Source of the DNA: Syntrophaceae bacterium UBA2280
GTDB lineage: Bacteria > Desulfobacterota > Syntrophia > Syntrophales > Smithellaceae
Length of the DNA: 64,000 nt
Reading direction: 5' to 3'
Assembly (NCBI GenBank): GCA_002347685.1
Contig: DDWS01000066.1
Span: 178,360 to 242,359 of the forward strand
Part shown: piece by piece, positions 61,823-64,000 of the stretch
Layout: each line of letters starts with the position of its first letter
How positions within the stretch are numbered: the stretch's first letter is position 1
Notes under the pieces: generated by a model
Told to the model about the DNA's origin: nothing
The model's input: only the letters and a program-made list of their open reading frames with translations
Databases searched by the model: none
Program-made: the position numbers and the translations under genes

Positions 61823-61859
61823 ATTATACCGCATTATTTTGATGTGAACATCAAAATAA
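61823..61859 (-). promoter_or_regulatory. Promoter -10 and palindromic operator of the FrnE-like selenoprotein gene
   Basis: On the minus strand a perfect TATAAT occupies 61828-61823. Just upstream, covering the -35 zone, is a perfect 12-bp inverted repeat TTATTTTGATGT-GA-ACATCAAAATAA (61834-61859). The core TTGAT-N6-ATCAA recalls Crp/Fnr-type sites with altered spacing. A regulator bound there could also act on the divergent acyl-CoA dehydrogenase gene. Confidence 0.65.
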
Positions 61860-61951
61860 ATGGATCCACGGCAGGTATTTCAGGCGAAAAGATTTTTACA
61901 TGCCCGGAGTCTGGAATAGCCATTATCCAATGAATATCATTAACATAAATA

Positions 61952-61985
61952 ATATATTGACTTACGGTCAATATATGGGTAGAAT
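61952..61985 (+). promoter_or_regulatory. Promoter and palindromic operator of the acyl-CoA dehydrogenase gene
   Basis: TTGACT (61957-61962) and TAGAAT (61980-61985) are 17 bp apart. The perfect 10-bp inverted repeat ATATATTGAC-TTACG-GTCAATATAT (61952-61976) covers the -35 and spacer. TetR-family repressors of fatty-acid degradation often bind TTGAC/GTCAA palindromes of this kind, so repression relieved by acyl-CoA is a reasonable guess. Confidence 0.7.
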
Positions 61986-62033
61986 GCATTCGCTCAAAAA
62001 TACTATCCCATTATGTAAAGGAGAAGTAAAGAT

Positions 62034-63866
62034 ATGGCATCAAATTTTTTGTATTCCACCCGCGACCACAAGTTTATTTTAAAAGAATGGCTGGACATGT
62101 CCAAAGTCTTTGAGGCAGGACGCTTCAAGGGGGGGTATTCCGTCGACGACATCGATTCCATTCTGGAAAACGCGATGAAAATCGCCAAAGAGGCCGTGGC
62201 GCCCACCAATGAAGACGGCGATACCATCCACGCTAATTATAAAAGCGGAAAAGTCACCGTTCCCGAATCCTTTAAAAAAGGCTACTGGACGATCCAGGAA
62301 AATGGCCTGGGTTCGAGCAATGCCGATCACGACGACCCCAGCTCCATGCCTTTGTGCGTAATGGGCGCAACCAATGAGTTTCTTGCCGCCGCCAATGCCG
62401 CACTGGGTCCTTATGCCATGGCGACAACCGGTTCATCCGGATTGATCCGCGACTTCGGCAGCGATAAGGTAAAAAATATTTTTCTGCCCAAAATGTACAG
62501 CGGCCAGTGGGCCGGCACCATGGACCTGACGGAACCCAACAGCGGATCCGACGTGGGGGACATCTCCACCAAAGCTTTCCCCACAGATGAGCCCGGCGTT
62601 TACAAAATTGTCGGCACCAAATGCTTCATTACCGGCGGCGACCAGGACATTACCGAAAACATTATCCACCTGACACTGGCCCGCGTCGAAGGCAGCGTGC
62701 CCGGCACCAAAGGAATCTCCCTGTTTGTCGTACCCAAATACTGGCACAACGAAGCCGGTGATATCGGTGAATTCAACGATGTCAACTGCGGCGGTATTGA
62801 ACACAAAATGGGCATCCGGGGTTCCGCCACCAGCATCGTTAATTTCGGTGAAGAAAATAACTGCCGCGGCTACCTTCTGGGGAATCCCCCCGTTGAGGGC
62901 AAAGGTGAGGGCATGGCCCAGATGTTCCAGATGATGAATGAGGAACGCGCCGTCACCGGACTTGCGGCAAATGCGGCAGCCACCGTCTCTTACAACAATG
63001 CGGCCATGTACGCCGCCGGACGCATCCAGGGACGTCAGATCACCAATCCCAAAGCCGGCAGAGTCCCCATCATTAACCACGAAGATGTGCGCCGCATGCT
63101 GATGTTCCAGAAGTCCATCACCGAGGCCAGCCGGGCCATGATCTGCATGTCCTACTACGCGATGGATATCGCGGAAAACACCGACGATGAAAACGAACGC
63201 AATCGCGCCAAGGCCTTTGTGGAAGTCAACACACCAATCATCAAGGCCTGGTGTTCGGATCTGGCATTTTTGAGTGTCTCGGAAGCCATGCAGTGTTATG
63301 GAGGCTACGGCTTCTCTGAAGAATATCCCATCGCTCAGCAGCTTCGCGACTGCCGGATTTACCCCATCTGGGAAGGCACCAACTATATCCAGTCGATGGA
63401 CCTTATCGGCCGCAAATGGATGATGGCCGGAGGAAAGGTCTTTGCCACCTGGTTTGGAGAGATCGAAAAATTCGTAGCTGACCATAAGGATCATGCGCTT
63501 TTTGCCCCTCAGGTTGCCCTTCTCGCCGAGGCAATAGGCCAGTACAAGGAAATTCAGACAACCATGGCCAGTTACCTTGGACAGGGCAAGTTCGGGATGA
63601 TCGGTTTCTTTGCAACGCGGATTCTTCATGCAACCGGTTATCTTTACGGAGCCAAGCTGCTTTTGGAACATGCCGTCATCGCCCAGAAGAAAATCGACGA
63701 AATCGGCAAAGAACACTTTGAGTATCCCTACTACGCGGGCAAAGTGGCTTCGGCCAAGTTCTTCGCTCATAATCTGTTGCCCAACGTAGGTCTGACTTTG
63801 AGGGTCATCAAGGAAGGCGACACTTCCGTGATGGAAATCCCGGAAGCGTCCTACCTGCTGGACTAG
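62034..63866 (+). CDS. Acyl-CoA dehydrogenase (large, about 600-residue type)
   Basis: 610-residue FAD enzyme that introduces the 2,3 double bond in acyl-CoA. The FAD-binding segment is AGTMDLTEPNSGSDVGDI (near 158), the substrate-binding part includes NEERAVTGLAANAAA, and the catalytic Glu is in YPIWEGTNYIQSMDL (near 450). The extra C-terminal domain of about 130 residues matches the long acyl-CoA dehydrogenases. AAGGAGAAG precedes the ATG. Electrons would go to ETF and then to membrane or bifurcating complexes; such partners are not next to it, but the Hdr/Flox complexes in this window are possible users. Confidence 0.95.
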   Translation: MASNFLYSTRDHKFILKEWLDMSKVFEAGRFKGGYSVDDIDSILENAMKIAKEAVAPTNEDGDTIHANYKSGKVTVPESFKKGYWTIQENGLGSSNADHDDPSSMPLCVMGATNEFLAAANAALGPYAMATTGSSGLIRDFGSDKVKNIFLPKMYSGQWAGTMDLTEPNSGSDVGDISTKAFPTDEPGVYKIVGTKCFITGGDQDITENIIHLTLARVEGSVPGTKGISLFVVPKYWHNEAGDIGEFNDVNCGGIEHKMGIRGSATSIVNFGEENNCRGYLLGNPPVEGKGEGMAQMFQMMNEERAVTGLAANAAATVSYNNAAMYAAGRIQGRQITNPKAGRVPIINHEDVRRMLMFQKSITEASRAMICMSYYAMDIAENTDDENERNRAKAFVEVNTPIIKAWCSDLAFLSVSEAMQCYGGYGFSEEYPIAQQLRDCRIYPIWEGTNYIQSMDLIGRKWMMAGGKVFATWFGEIEKFVADHKDHALFAPQVALLAEAIGQYKEIQTTMASYLGQGKFGMIGFFATRILHATGYLYGAKLLLEHAVIAQKKIDEIGKEHFEYPYYAGKVASAKFFAHNLLPNVGLTLRVIKEGDTSVMEIPEASYLLD

Positions 63867-63944
63867 CACATCCGTCTTCGGGGCGGGGAAGCGACCTTCC
63901 TTAAGCCCCGGTCTCATGGTTCAGTTTTCTGAACTCCCCCAATT

Positions 63945-63970
63945 TGTGCCCCGGCATCCGCCGGGGCACA
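63945..63970. repeat. REP-like hairpin element, copy 2
   Basis: TGTGCCCCGG-CATCCG-CCGGGGCACA is a perfect 10-bp hairpin 80 bp after the acyl-CoA dehydrogenase stop. The lead-in AATTTGTGC resembles copy 1 at 55119. No T-run follows, so it may be a repeat or a Rho-protected mRNA end. Confidence 0.5.
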
Positions 63971-64000
63971 CCTCTGATCTCAGTCTCCGCCTGAACCAAA

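Noticed and set aside
62433..63917. 494-codon frame antisense to the acyl-CoA dehydrogenase
   Set aside because: A long shadow frame caused by codon bias on the opposite strand; glycine- and His-rich, with no domain and no start signal.

Overview
The window looks like a chromosomal segment of a strictly anaerobic deltaproteobacterium (Desulfobacterota), most plausibly a syntrophic, Syntrophus/Smithella-like lineage. This is inferred from content and not from a marker gene. The evidence is two HdrABC/Flox-type electron-transfer loci, selenoproteins, a large acyl-CoA dehydrogenase, acyl-CoA-type enzymes, a TRAP transporter, sigma-54 regulation, and PEP-CTERM and CFI-box surface proteins. No phage, CRISPR array, rRNA or intact insertion sequence was seen.

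Layout. 0-2.6 kb: metX-metW-RidA-MOSC (methionine synthesis and housekeeping). 2.6-7.7 kb: a catabolic patch on the minus strand (glycerate kinase, truncated branched-chain amino-acid permease, frameshifted alcohol dehydrogenase, ADP-forming acyl-CoA synthetase alpha-like protein, enoyl-CoA hydratase/isomerase) with clear gene decay. 7.7-10.5 kb: a membrane protein, an SDR, and a PEP-CTERM protein behind a good sigma-54-type promoter. 10.6-14.6 kb: HU, cysE, nifS, nifU (cysteine and Fe-S assembly) and an EF-hand protein.

14.6-31.0 kb is the core of the window: two adjacent paralogous electron-transfer operons, both read on the minus strand. The upstream one (31.0 to 21.6 kb) encodes a 1475-residue HdrA fused to a GltD/NfnB-like module, a selenocysteine MvhD, FloxC-like, HdrC, HdrB, FloxB-like and FloxA-like proteins. 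The downstream one (21.3 to 14.6 kb) encodes a fused HdrC-HdrB protein, a normal HdrA, a cysteine-type MvhD, and FloxC/B/A-like proteins. Together they would link NAD(P)H, ferredoxin and a disulfide or similar acceptor by flavin-based electron bifurcation or confurcation.

31.8-39.4 kb: a three-gene cell-surface operon with a CFI-box papain-like protease, then engB, then a sigma-54 two-component system preceded by a 58-residue membrane protein. 39.9-41.7 kb: an isolated ATP synthase c-subunit gene and a dCache protein without an output domain. 41.8-51.6 kb: RNase P RNA, RNase HI, a zinc-ribbon coiled-coil protein, tRNA(CAU), rpoD with an unrecognisable region 4.2, dnaG, yqeY, HIT protein, hisA, an unknown secreted protein, hisB, hisG, hisI. 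51.8-64 kb: a small membrane protein, a TRAP transporter, GTP-type PEP carboxykinase, a secreted basic protein, a VOC protein, an SDR relic, CstA, a SagB-type nitroreductase-like protein, a second selenoprotein (FrnE/DsbA-like), and an acyl-CoA dehydrogenase behind a promoter with a palindromic operator.

Most notable points: two selenoproteins that ordinary ORF calling splits or truncates, each with a SECIS-like hairpin; the HdrA-GltD-HdrA fusion; and the primary-sigma-type gene whose -35-reading helix-turn-helix cannot be found.
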